Shown piece by piece: positions 8,548-15,776 of a stretch of DNA of 34,415 nucleotides. Source of the DNA: Bacteroidales bacterium (GTDB taxonomy: Bacteria; Bacteroidota; Bacteroidia; Bacteroidales; UBA10428); the NCBI GenBank assembly GCA_016936215.1, contig JAFGPL010000059.1, forward strand, positions 1 to 34,415. The letters are read 5' to 3'. The translations under genes were made by a program, and so were the position numbers. Numbering within the stretch: the stretch's first letter is position 1; every line of letters starts with the position of its first letter. The notes below the pieces were generated by a model. It was given only the letters and a program-made list of their open reading frames with translations. It was not told the DNA's origin and did not search any database.

Positions 8548-8892
8548 CTAATGATGATGCGCGCAAGTTTCACCAGAGTCGGTAACAGTGCCTTGCAGGT
8601 ATGCATTGACAACTTCATGTACATTGCCGGTGCATCCGCGTACAACCTGAATACCTGCTGCCCCGATTTTATTCACCGCGCCCTCTCCCATATTTCCGGC
8701 AAGCAGTAATGTTACACCCATATTTCTAAGCACCGTGGCAATATCAGATTTACAACCGCAACCTTCGGGTGAAGGAAGCAATTCAGTTTTTTCAATTGCA
8801 TTATCAACCGATACCGTGAAAATGGTGTAGTATTCACAATGGCCGAAATGTTCGTCAATCTTGTTATTTCTTGTCGGAAGCGCTATTTTCAT
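8548..8892 (-). CDS. NifX/NafY-fold (COG1433) putative metal-cluster-binding protein
   Basis: A 114-residue single-domain protein of the dinitrogenase iron-molybdenum cofactor family, to which the Mo-Cu orange protein of Desulfovibrio also belongs. It shows MKIALPTRNNKIDEHFGHCEYYTIF, then SPEGCGCKSDIA, a LLAGNMGEGA loop, GCTGN, and a C-terminal CAHHH. The extra Cys and His residues, more than in the two plus-strand paralogues, could ligate a metal or cluster. It follows dps by 18 bp on the same strand and precedes a strong terminator, so the two probably form one operon. No nitrogenase gene is present. Confidence 0.88.
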   Translation of the reverse strand: MKIALPTRNNKIDEHFGHCEYYTIFTVSVDNAIEKTELLPSPEGCGCKSDIATVLRNMGVTLLLAGNMGEGAVNKIGAAGIQVVRGCTGNVHEVVNAYLQGTVTDSGETCAHHH

Positions 8893-8910
8893 ATAAAGGA
8901 TTAAAAAGGT

Positions 8911-9384
8911 TTATTTTAAAAACGAGCGGTACATCCAGAGGTCTTTTTCCTGGGCGGCAATCATCCCGGTTACCAGGTCAACTGTTGCATCATCGCCGGC
9001 ATCACCGGCCAGTGAACTTATTTCGCGCTCCTTTTCTAGCAACATATTAATACCGTCAACCACATGTTTTACGGTCTCCTGTCCGGTTGATACGTTTTTA
9101 ATTTCTTTTATATCCGATTTCTTGATATAATCTGAAAAGGCGTGCAGGGGGGCACCTTCAAGCATTAAAATCCTCTCAGCTATTTCATCGGCGTTGTCGG
9201 CCAGGGTGTCATATAATTTTTCAAATTTTTCGTGCAGCATAAAAAACTGGTTTCCTTTTATGTTCCAGTGAAACCCACGTGCATTCATATAAAATAGCTG
9301 AACATCAGATAATAAGCCGTTTAGTTTGTCAACCATTGACTTTACATACTTTTGATCCTGATTAAAATTATTTGTTTTTGACAT
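8911..9384 (-). CDS. dps: Dps family ferritin-like DNA-protection protein
   Basis: A 157-residue Dps that oxidises ferrous iron with hydrogen peroxide and stores it in a dodecamer. The ferroxidase set is complete and correctly spaced: H39 in GFHWNIKG, H51 in LHEKF, D66 and E70 in DNADEIAERI (offsets 12, 27 and 31, as in Listeria Dps). The N-terminal tail is short with few lysines. A palindrome shared with the fur promoter lies about 40 bp upstream, so peroxide- or iron-dependent repression is likely. The downstream partner is a NifX-type protein. Confidence 0.93.
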   Translation of the reverse strand: MSKTNNFNQDQKYVKSMVDKLNGLLSDVQLFYMNARGFHWNIKGNQFFMLHEKFEKLYDTLADNADEIAERILMLEGAPLHAFSDYIKKSDIKEIKNVSTGQETVKHVVDGINMLLEKEREISSLAGDAGDDATVDLVTGMIAAQEKDLWMYRSFLK

Positions 9385-9424
9385 AGCTAAAAATTTATTT
9401 TTTTAATATTAATTATTCCTAAAT

Positions 9425-9440
9425 AATAACAATTCTTATT
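9425..9440. promoter_or_regulatory. candidate Fur/PerR operator upstream of dps
   Basis: AATAACAATTCTTATT matches AATAATAATTCTTATT in front of fur at 15 of 16 positions and has the same two-fold symmetry (AATAA-N-AATT-N-TTATT). It lies 41 bp upstream of the dps start codon in the 76-bp gap to the persulfide reductase stop. This is consistent with one Fur-family protein controlling both operons. Confidence 0.6.
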
Positions 9441-9460
9441 AAGATTTGTTTATAAATATG

Positions 9461-11149
9461 TTATTTTTCACGTGGATAATACCATGCGCTTAAACCGCCT
9501 TCCATAAGCTTAACATTTTTATATCCATGGGCTTGCAAAAGAACGGCGGCTTCATAACCCCTGAGTGATATTTTACAGTAAGTGATGATTTCTTTGTTTT
9601 TATCTTCAGGCAACTCATTCAGACGTTTACGCAGCATGCCAACAGGTATCTGTGTTTCTCCGGCACCCAGGCGCATCGCTTCGAATTCATCTGCACCACG
9701 TGTGTCCAACAGGAATATATCTTCTTTTTTATCAATCTTTTCCTTTACTTCCCTAACAGAAATACCTTTGAACAATCCCCTTATTTTATTCTGCATAATA
9801 TGAGCGGTGGCAATGCTGTGGTCAATCGCGAGAGAGAAGGGCGGGGCGTATGGCAAATCTGCATTAACCATATCTTCGACTTTAAGATTACCTTTGATAG
9901 CTGTAGCCCATATAGCTATTTGTTTGCTTACATCGCCGGGACCAACACATTGTGCACCAAGTATTTTACAAGTTTCCTTTTCAACAACCAATTTGGTAAC
10001 AAGAAGTTTACCCTGCATAAACCCCGGTTTATCTGGACTTGCGTTTACCACGGTTATTACTTCTTTTCCGGCTTTGGCAGCCCAGCATTCAGACAGGCCG
10101 GTAGCGCCGACATGATAATCAAATACTTTACAAATACCGGTTTGTATGGTTCCCGGAAACTTCACTTTATTGCCCAGAATTGCATTTTCACCGGCAACAC
10201 GGCCTTCAAGGTTTGCCAGGTCGCCATAGGGTGCAAGTACATTGTGCCCGGTAATAGTGTTCTTTATTTCGGTACAATCGCCCACCGCATAAATATCCTG
10301 ATCGGATGTTTGCATGTATTCGTCTACGAATATGCCACCTGCTTCACCGATTTTTAGTCCGGCATCTTTGGCAAGCATTGTATTGGGAAGAACACCGATT
10401 GCTACAACGGCCAGTTCACATGGTATCTCGGTTCCATTCTGGAGTTTAACAGCCGTTAACTTTCCGTTTTCCCCGATAAATTTTGCTACCCCATTGCCGG
10501 TAATCACATTGGCTTTGGTTTTTACATAGTTTTCAACCAGTTTGGCCAGTTCATAGTCGAGGAAAGCCAAAAGTTGTGGAAGAAGTTCTATAACGGTGAT
10601 TTCAATTCCTGCAAGGTTGAGCGCTTCGGTAGTTTCTATTCCAATCAGCCCGCCGCCGATCACCACTGCTTTTTTAATCTTTTTTTCATCGCGGATTTTT
10701 CTCAGGTAATCGGCATCCTGCATTGACTGCAGTGTCGTGATCCCGTCGAGGTCTATACCTTCAATCGGCGGCAGCTTTGGCCTGGCACCGCTAGCTATAA
10801 TAAGTTTATCATATTCGATGGTACCTGTTTCACCTGATTGCAAATCTTTAAATTCCACTGTTTTTTTATCCCTGTTGATCTTTGTTGCCTCGGTATTTAC
10901 TTTGGCTACAATACCCTTGGCATTCCAGTAAAACTTCGGATCGCGGACAACCCCGGTCGGAGTGCTTAACAACATATTTCTGTCATCAAAAAACCCCCCG
11001 ATATAGTAAGGGTACCCACACGATGCCATTGAAAGGTCAGGGCTTTTCTGCAAGAGGGTGATTTCAGCAAATTCATCCATTCTACGTGCCCTTGCGGCAG
11101 CTTTTGGCCCTGCCGCCGATCCGCCTATTACAACAATTTTTTTGTTCAT
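9461..11149 (-). CDS. CoA-disulfide/persulfide reductase with C-terminal rhodanese domain (CoADR-RHD)
   Basis: A 562-residue FAD protein. An N-terminal FAD Rossmann motif (VVIGGSAAGPKAAARARR) is followed by the single redox cysteine C44 in SMASCGYPYY, as in CoA-disulfide reductases and NADH oxidases. An NAD(P) motif (VVIGGGLIGIETTEAL), the FAD-binding YAVGDC and a dimerisation domain follow. Residues from about 460 form a rhodanese domain with active-site C525 in YCKISLRG. This fusion is known as NAD(P)H-dependent persulfide or polysulfide reductase, which reduces CoA persulfide and elemental-sulfur-derived species. The palindrome GAACATATGTTC lies 45 bp upstream of its start, between it and the divergent lipoprotein-DUF134 genes. 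Confidence 0.92.
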   Translation of the reverse strand: MNKKIVVIGGSAAGPKAAARARRMDEFAEITLLQKSPDLSMASCGYPYYIGGFFDDRNMLLSTPTGVVRDPKFYWNAKGIVAKVNTEATKINRDKKTVEFKDLQSGETGTIEYDKLIIASGARPKLPPIEGIDLDGITTLQSMQDADYLRKIRDEKKIKKAVVIGGGLIGIETTEALNLAGIEITVIELLPQLLAFLDYELAKLVENYVKTKANVITGNGVAKFIGENGKLTAVKLQNGTEIPCELAVVAIGVLPNTMLAKDAGLKIGEAGGIFVDEYMQTSDQDIYAVGDCTEIKNTITGHNVLAPYGDLANLEGRVAGENAILGNKVKFPGTIQTGICKVFDYHVGATGLSECWAAKAGKEVITVVNASPDKPGFMQGKLLVTKLVVEKETCKILGAQCVGPGDVSKQIAIWATAIKGNLKVEDMVNADLPYAPPFSLAIDHSIATAHIMQNKIRGLFKGISVREVKEKIDKKEDIFLLDTRGADEFEAMRLGAGETQIPVGMLRKRLNELPEDKNKEIITYCKISLRGYEAAVLLQAHGYKNVKLMEGGLSAWYYPREK

Positions 11150-11193
11150 GCTTTTGCTTTTTGTTTATTGTATAATTAAGTATTTAAGAAAAT

Positions 11194-11205
11194 GAACATA
11201 TGTTC
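11194..11205. promoter_or_regulatory. GAACATATGTTC operator, persulfide reductase/DUF134 divergent region
   Basis: A perfect 12-bp palindrome between the divergent start codons of the CoADR-rhodanese gene (11149, minus) and the small lipoprotein gene (11243, plus). The same 12-mer recurs at 25267-25278 and 33856-33867, with variants at 15741-15752 and 22957-22968. For the plus promoter it sits about 23 bp upstream of the -7 box, over the -33 region. Confidence 0.75.
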
Positions 11206-11218
11206 TTTTATATTTTAT

Positions 11219-11226
11219 TAAATTTG
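11219..11226 (+). promoter_or_regulatory. Bacteroidota-type -7 box (TAAATTTG) for the lipoprotein-DUF134 genes
   Basis: TAAATTTG is an exact match to the Bacteroidota -7 consensus TAnnTTTG. It is 17 bp upstream of the lipoprotein ATG and about 23 bp downstream of the centre of the palindromic operator, so the operator would cover the -33 element. Confidence 0.5.
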
Positions 11227-11242
11227 TAATTAAAAGTAAAAA

Positions 11243-11380
11243 ATGAAAATAAGAAAAATATTGACCATTCGAACCTTTTTGATGTTTTTTCTTTTGATAT
11301 TTTTTATATTGGCAGCAGGGTGCAGCCAGCAGAACAAATACAAATCTGTTCCCTGCCCCTGTGAAAAAAGAAATCGTTGA
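11243..11380 (+). CDS. small cysteine-containing lipoprotein (45 residues)
   Basis: A very short ORF: basic N-terminus MKIRKILTIRT, a hydrophobic stretch of about 13 residues, and the lipobox LAAGC with C27 as lipidation site. The mature part is only 19 residues (beginning CSQQNKYK) and ends CPCEKRNR. The paired cysteines (C38, C40) could bind a metal or form a disulfide. It has its own -7 box and operator and stops 9 bp before the DUF134 start, so it appears to be the first gene of that operon. The lipobox in the right place argues that it is real; the function is unknown. Confidence 0.6.
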   Translation: MKIRKILTIRTFLMFFLLIFFILAAGCSQQNKYKSVPCPCEKRNR

Positions 11381-11389
11381 TTGATATTT

Positions 11390-11809
11390 ATGCCAAACAG
11401 GAGAAGATACCGAAGAATCACCATGCCCCCGCCAATGGAGGGCTTTAAACCATTTGGGGTTCCTATGCGTAACCTTGAGCCTGTAGTGCTGCTTTTTGAA
11501 GAATATGAATCCTTAAGACTTGCAGATTATGAGAACCTTACACAGGAGGAAGCAGCTCAAAAAATGAATATTTCAAGGCCTACCTTTACAAGACTATACG
11601 ATAAAGCAAGAAAAAGCATTGCAAAAGCATTTGTTGAAGGAAAAGCAATTTTTATACAGGGAGGGAGCTATATTACTGATGATTACTGGTACCGTTGTCA
11701 TAACTGTCATGAAACAATGATAACCATGAAGCCTGCAAAAAGCTGCAGAAAGTGCGATTCTGAAGACATCATCCAGCTAAATGACAAAAAAGATGCAGAA
11801 GGAATTTAA
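11390..11809 (+). CDS. DUF134 (COG1342) predicted DNA-binding protein
   Basis: A 139-residue protein. ATG at 11390 gives the family-type start [15 protein letters not shown]. It continues with FKPFGVP and a sigma-70 region-4-like helix-turn-helix ([48 protein letters not shown]). The C-terminus adds a zinc ribbon with CHNC and CRKC. DUF134 proteins are often found next to COG1433 NifX-type genes in anaerobes and are assumed to regulate them. It is the only regulator encoded close to a GAACATATGTTC site in this window, so it is a candidate for controlling that regulon. It overlaps the next gene by 29 bp. Confidence 0.9.
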   Translation: MPNRRRYRRITMPPPMEGFKPFGVPMRNLEPVVLLFEEYESLRLADYENLTQEEAAQKMNISRPTFTRLYDKARKSIAKAFVEGKAIFIQGGSYITDDYWYRCHNCHETMITMKPAKSCRKCDSEDIIQLNDKKDAEGI

Positions 11810-11966
11810 ACCGGATGAGTTTTGCATCTGCGTGCATTGTAATACGAAGATACCTCATGAAAAAGGGGTTCCTTGCAGAGAAAACAAATGTCCCAAATGC
11901 GGCCGCATAATGTTTAAAGAGGGCTCATACCATCATATGCTCTATCTTAATAAGGAAAAACGCTAA
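11781..11966 (+). CDS. small zinc-ribbon protein
   Basis: A 61-residue protein (57 if the internal ATG at 11793 is used). It has four cysteines in two knuckles, CVHC and CPKC, plus C14 and another Cys in VPCRENKC, and ends with [14 protein letters not shown]. This is a rubredoxin- or zinc-ribbon-like fold. Small proteins with the CPKCG...EGSxHH pattern are often encoded beside DUF134 and COG1433 genes. The start lies inside the end of DUF134, implying translational coupling. The metal and role are unknown. Confidence 0.75.
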   Translation: MTKKMQKEFKPDEFCICVHCNTKIPHEKGVPCRENKCPKCGRIMFKEGSYHHMLYLNKEKR

Positions 11967-11992
11967 CATAATTGCTTCGGGTACTTAATATA

Positions 11993-12021
11993 TTTCAACC
12001 AAACAATATCTTTGGTTGAAA
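11993..12021. other. perfect 11-bp hairpin downstream of the DUF134 operon
   Basis: TTTCAACCAAA (11993-12003) pairs exactly with TTTGGTTGAAA (12011-12021) around a 7-base loop. No T run follows on either strand, so it is not a textbook terminator. It lies 27 bp after the zinc-ribbon gene and about 90 bp before the next ORF. It could be an RNA 3'-end structure or a protein-binding site. Confidence 0.5.
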
Positions 12022-12111
12022 AACAGAACGAACCATTAACAGTTCATATGCAAAATATTTGTAAATTTAACTGAGCCTTAGGTTAAATGATAATTTAATA
12101 ATGCAAAATAT

Positions 12112-12513
12112 ATGGAGAGAAAGACTGTATATCAAGACAAAAACCTGAAACTGGAGTATGTTGCTGATGGAAATTATTTGCATGAAACATGGTGGGGCAG
12201 GACACCCGGGGAGGTTTTTATTAAACTGCTGAATGTTATTGTCAGGGAGCTAAAAGCCAACGACGCAGACGGACTTCTCCTTGATGCCCGTGAACATAAG
12301 GGACTGGGGCCTGACATGCAAAAACTGGCAGCCGAAACGATTGGGAAATATGCCAAGGAACATGGCCAATTAAAAGAAGCTATCATCGTTCCCAAAGATG
12401 TTTTCTCACAGTTTTCGGTTGAGAATTATTCGAAGAAGGTTGCTGAAGCAAGTCCGAACCAGACTCGTTTTTTTGATAATATACCCGAAGCCGAGGAGTG
12501 GTTGAGATCGTAA
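12112..12513 (+). CDS. SpoIIAA/STAS-like hypothetical protein
   Basis: A 133-residue soluble alpha/beta protein. The alternation of strands and helices (LKLEYVADGNYLHETWWG, DADGLLLDAREHKGLGP, LKEAIIVPKDVF, and the C-terminal TRFFDNIPEAEEWLR) is typical of the SpoIIAA-like group, a STAS-related fold of unclear role. I see no catalytic motif. It starts 145 bp after the zinc-ribbon gene with a hairpin between, so it may be an independent unit. Its own regulator or ligand is unknown. Confidence 0.65.
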   Translation: MERKTVYQDKNLKLEYVADGNYLHETWWGRTPGEVFIKLLNVIVRELKANDADGLLLDAREHKGLGPDMQKLAAETIGKYAKEHGQLKEAIIVPKDVFSQFSVENYSKKVAEASPNQTRFFDNIPEAEEWLRS

Positions 12514-12784
12514 TTCTAAGCAGTATTGAATGCCGGTTTGAATTTAATGTGTATATACCTCGCATAAATCCGGGGGCTATTCTTTAATGCATCTGTAATC
12601 AATTGAATATTCAGATAAGTTACAACAACGGGGTTTTCTTAAAGCAGACAAAACAGATAGTTATGTTTAACCGGATGGGCTTTGCTAAAAACAATCCCAT
12701 TGCTGTACCTTATCATATTATTTCTGACTTTATAATAAATAAAATCATTGCAGGTGCTTTGGTCCTGCTGTTTCAGAGATGCGT
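12514..12784. other. 271-bp intergenic region without a convincing gene
   Basis: The region lies between convergent genes. A 61-codon plus-strand reading frame (12603-12788) runs into the 3' end of the TonB receptor gene and shows no family features, so I do not call it. A weak stem (GCAGG at 12750-12754 with CCTGC at 12764-12768) just beyond the receptor stop could serve as a terminator. Nothing else stands out. Confidence 0.5.
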
Positions 12785-15250
12785 TTAAAACGGTCTGTTC
12801 ATGTGCCGGCCTTTCATACGGTGCCGGCGTCCCCTATGCATTACCGGTTCATCATCATTTTCTCTTACCACAACTGTTTTGTAATTTAACATGTTCCCGA
12901 TTTTTATGCCGAAGTAAACAGTCCGGGGTGAAACAGGTCCGTAAATATAAGCTGGATCTCGGTTTTCACTGACATCAAAATCATCCTGGTAAGCATTAAA
13001 GATATTCTTAATGCCACCGGAAAATTCAACAGAAGCCCCGTTAAGCTTAATTCTGTATGTGAGTTTTGTCCCCAGGTCAAAAAAACTCTTTGATTCCCTG
13101 AGTTCACCTGCAGGATTTTCAGTGCCAAAATATGGTATTAACATGCTTCCGGTGTATGTGCCGGTGGCTGAAAAGCACAGGTTTTGGTAAATATCATAAT
13201 CAAGAACTACATATCCATACTGGTTGGGAGTGCGGAAAAACCTTTTTTCCGGAAATTCCTCCTGTGGGGATTCATAAGCGCTTTTCTGAACAGTAAACCC
13301 CGATGTTATGTTAAGTTCTTTACGGGGCTTTAGCTTCAATTCCATATTGATACCCTGGACTATAGCCCCGTCTTCTGCATTTATCCTGTATTTGGTGTAA
13401 ATACCATCAGTAAATTCAGCCGAATCGCTAAATGCATTTACCAGCCGGGTATAAAACCCTTCGAGCAGGAACCCTGCATAAACCTTACCGATGAGTTTAT
13501 TGAAATCTATTGATGCCATTATACTATGACTTGTTTCCTGTTTCAGGTCTGTGGCATTTTTATGTATAACCTGGCGAGAGCGCGATGTTAATATATGCAG
13601 GTCTTCGTCAAATATCTGTGGGGCGCGGTAACCCTGCGAGTAACAAAGGCGCGCCTGTAATTCGGGTAGAATATTATACATAAAACTTAACCTGGGACTG
13701 AACACGTTACCCGATGAGAGCACCCCTTCATCTGCCAGGTTGTTGACTTTATAGTGGTCAAACCTTGCACCGGCTGCGAACTTAAACTTATTTAGCCTGA
13801 TATCGTACTGCGCAAAAATTCCTGAAGTGATCAATGACTGGTCAGACACTATCGTATTGTTCGTATGGGTGTAATGAATGGTAGAGTCCGAAAAGTCAAT
13901 TTCTGCATTTTCAAGATCGGGAAACCCTAATTTTTTGTCAAGAAGAAAATCCCCGGTATGTTCAATACCAATAATAAACGATGAGGTATTGAGCAGGGTT
14001 TTATACTGTATGCCTAAATTATACGTATTGTCGGTTGATTTGCCGTAATCGCCGAGTGATTTACCAGCCCCATAATATGAATCACGGTCCAGGAACTGAC
14101 CGGATGCATATACCGTTAAGAGATTGTACTGCCTGAAATATCTTTCGTAAGTTATTCCGGCAACTTTCATATTATGTTCTACGGCTTCGGCCACATCTCT
14201 TTCGTGAAGCGGATATTCCTGCTTATTACCGCCGTTTCTTTCTTCGTTTATGGTGAAAAAATCTACAGAAAGTTTGTCGCGGTAACCGAACCTGTGAAAT
14301 AACCTTGCCCCGAAAGTAAGGTTTTCAAGTGGTGCAATTTCTGAAAAACCATCATTATTGGCATCGAACATTTCCCGGTCGCGTGTAAAACCGTATAATG
14401 ATATTCCCGATTTATGGTCGTCAGAAACAATTGAAGTATTAAAATTAACGGAATAATCAGGCACCATGGCTTCGCTGCCATCCATACCAATGCCTGTTAA
14501 AGCATAATTGGCCCCGCCTTCATACGAATTTAATTTCGGGTCTTTAAGTATAATATTTATAGTTCCTGCTATGGCATTGCTCCCGTATAGTGCAGAACCG
14601 CCGCCACGAACAATTTCAACTTTCTCTATCATATTAGAAGGAATAAGTTCTAAGCCGTATACACCGGCCAATCCGCTAAATATTGGCCGGCTATTTATAA
14701 GTATTTGGCTATAAGGTCCTTCCATGCCGTTCATGCGTACCTGCGAAAACCCGCAATTCTGGCAATTGTTTTCAAGGCGCAGGCCGGGTGAAAAATTCAG
14801 TCCTTCTCCCAATGTTGCCGATTGAGTGGTATTAAAAAGCTTCGGGGAAATTGTATTTACAATTACAGGGGCATCTGTTCTTTTTTGTTCTGCACGGTCG
14901 GCCGAAACAATAACTTCATCAATGTTTAAAACATCCTGTTGAAGCTCAAATTTAACTTCTGTGGTTTTTCCAGCCTCCAGAATTACAGTTTGTTCTTTTG
15001 GTTTATAGCCCAGAATGCTCACAAAAATGGTTTGTTCACCTGTTGGCAGGTTTACAAGCTGGTAATGTCCGGTTTCGTCAGTTACAGTTCCGATAGTTGT
15101 ACCCTTTAACCCTATAGTTGCAAACGGAAGGTGCTTTCCGCAACATACCACATGCCCGATTATATTGGCATCGGTTTTTGTTTTTTGGGAAAAACTTATA
15201 AGCGTAAATGAAGAGACTATTATGGTAATGATAAAATGAATATTTTTCAT
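12785..15250 (-). CDS. TonB-dependent outer-membrane receptor, probably for a metal
   Basis: An 821-residue receptor: signal peptide (1-21), a CarboxypepD_reg-like domain (about 29-105, GTTIGTVTDETGHYQL), a TonB box (IDEVIVSADR, about 110-119), a plug (about 125-240, VEIVRGGGSALYGSNAIAGTINI) and a beta-barrel to the end. The plug carries ENNCQNCGFSQVRMNG (C163, C166), and the first domain has a CC pair (C36-C37). The last residues are His/Met/Arg-rich (MHRGRRHRMKGRHMNRPF). Such Cys and His/Met features suggest copper, zinc or a metal chelate rather than sugar; no SusD partner is present. It follows a His-rich membrane protein by 103 bp on the same strand, behind a GAACATATGTTC-like site. Confidence 0.88.
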   Translation of the reverse strand: MKNIHFIITIIVSSFTLISFSQKTKTDANIIGHVVCCGKHLPFATIGLKGTTIGTVTDETGHYQLVNLPTGEQTIFVSILGYKPKEQTVILEAGKTTEVKFELQQDVLNIDEVIVSADRAEQKRTDAPVIVNTISPKLFNTTQSATLGEGLNFSPGLRLENNCQNCGFSQVRMNGMEGPYSQILINSRPIFSGLAGVYGLELIPSNMIEKVEIVRGGGSALYGSNAIAGTINIILKDPKLNSYEGGANYALTGIGMDGSEAMVPDYSVNFNTSIVSDDHKSGISLYGFTRDREMFDANNDGFSEIAPLENLTFGARLFHRFGYRDKLSVDFFTINEERNGGNKQEYPLHERDVAEAVEHNMKVAGITYERYFRQYNLLTVYASGQFLDRDSYYGAGKSLGDYGKSTDNTYNLGIQYKTLLNTSSFIIGIEHTGDFLLDKKLGFPDLENAEIDFSDSTIHYTHTNNTIVSDQSLITSGIFAQYDIRLNKFKFAAGARFDHYKVNNLADEGVLSSGNVFSPRLSFMYNILPELQARLCYSQGYRAPQIFDEDLHILTSRSRQVIHKNATDLKQETSHSIMASIDFNKLIGKVYAGFLLEGFYTRLVNAFSDSAEFTDGIYTKYRINAEDGAIVQGINMELKLKPRKELNITSGFTVQKSAYESPQEEFPEKRFFRTPNQYGYVVLDYDIYQNLCFSATGTYTGSMLIPYFGTENPAGELRESKSFFDLGTKLTYRIKLNGASVEFSGGIKNIFNAYQDDFDVSENRDPAYIYGPVSPRTVYFGIKIGNMLNYKTVVVRENDDEPVMHRGRRHRMKGRHMNRPF

Positions 15251-15353
15251 AAAATGCTTTGTTTAAAATATATTTAAAGTATTAAAAATGAAAGTAATAA
15301 TTTCCATTATTCATGGTGGAAATTATTCCATGAAATAAGAGCGTACTTTTAAA

Positions 15354-15716
15354 CTAAATTGCGGGTGGGGCCCTGCCATTCTGAAGATGCAGAATAAAGG
15401 GGTTTTGAAATGAAGGGGAATGAAGAAAAAAATTTGTAACGGAAAAAACAATGGTACTGATAAGCAAAAGAAAAACAGCCATATAAAGTATCTCGGCCTG
15501 TTGAATGCAAAAAAGTTCATTGCCGGAATGATGATGGGATTTTGTTGGCCCTGAATCGTTTGATTTATCGTACGGGTGTGCATGGACAAACACCGAACCG
15601 TTTGCATCCCTGTGCACATGTATATTTAAACTTTTGTTGACAATGACCACACCGGTAAGCAGGATAAGCAAAACGGCAACAATACGGATAATGGTATTTT
15701 TAAAGCTGTGGTTCAT
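15354..15716 (-). CDS. small His-rich membrane protein upstream of the TonB receptor
   Basis: A 120-residue protein with two hydrophobic helices (about residues 10-28 and 77-98). The loop between them contains IHVHRDANGSVFVHAHPYDK and SHHHSG, about eight histidines, probably facing the periplasm. Similar small proteins occur beside TonB receptors of this type in Bacteroidota; I know no assigned function. The His-rich loop suggests metal sensing or handing a metal from the receptor. Its promoter region carries a 10-of-12 match to GAACATATGTTC. The ATG at 15716 is the only plausible start and lies unusually close to the -7 box. Confidence 0.7.
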   Translation of the reverse strand: MNHSFKNTIIRIVAVLLILLTGVVIVNKSLNIHVHRDANGSVFVHAHPYDKSNDSGPTKSHHHSGNELFCIQQAEILYMAVFLLLISTIVFSVTNFFLHSPSFQNPFILHLQNGRAPPAI

Positions 15717-15723
15717 TGGACGT

Positions 15724-15752
15724 CAAAAGTAAAAACAAATTATCATATGTTC
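15724..15752 (-). promoter_or_regulatory. promoter with degenerate GAACATATGTTC operator for the His-rich protein/TonB receptor operon
   Basis: On the plus strand, TATCATATGTTC (15741-15752) matches the GAACATATGTTC palindrome at 10 of 12 positions. On the minus strand the -7 box TACTTTTG (CAAAAGTA at 15724-15731) follows, about 19 bp from the operator centre. The transcript would begin at or just before the start codon at 15716, so the mRNA may be leaderless. This is weaker than the other four sites. Confidence 0.45.
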
Positions 15753-15776
15753 AATACCTAGAAATGTGTATTTTTA

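Noticed and set aside
9800-10357. 185-codon plus-strand ORF inside the persulfide reductase region
   Set aside because: Antisense to a well-supported flavoprotein; no recognisable domain.
11993-12021. Rho-independent terminator
   Set aside because: There is a perfect stem but no T run on either strand, so I list it only as a hairpin.
12603-12788. 61-codon plus-strand ORF in the gap before the TonB receptor
   Set aside because: No motif, no clear start signal, and it runs into the 3' end of the opposite gene.
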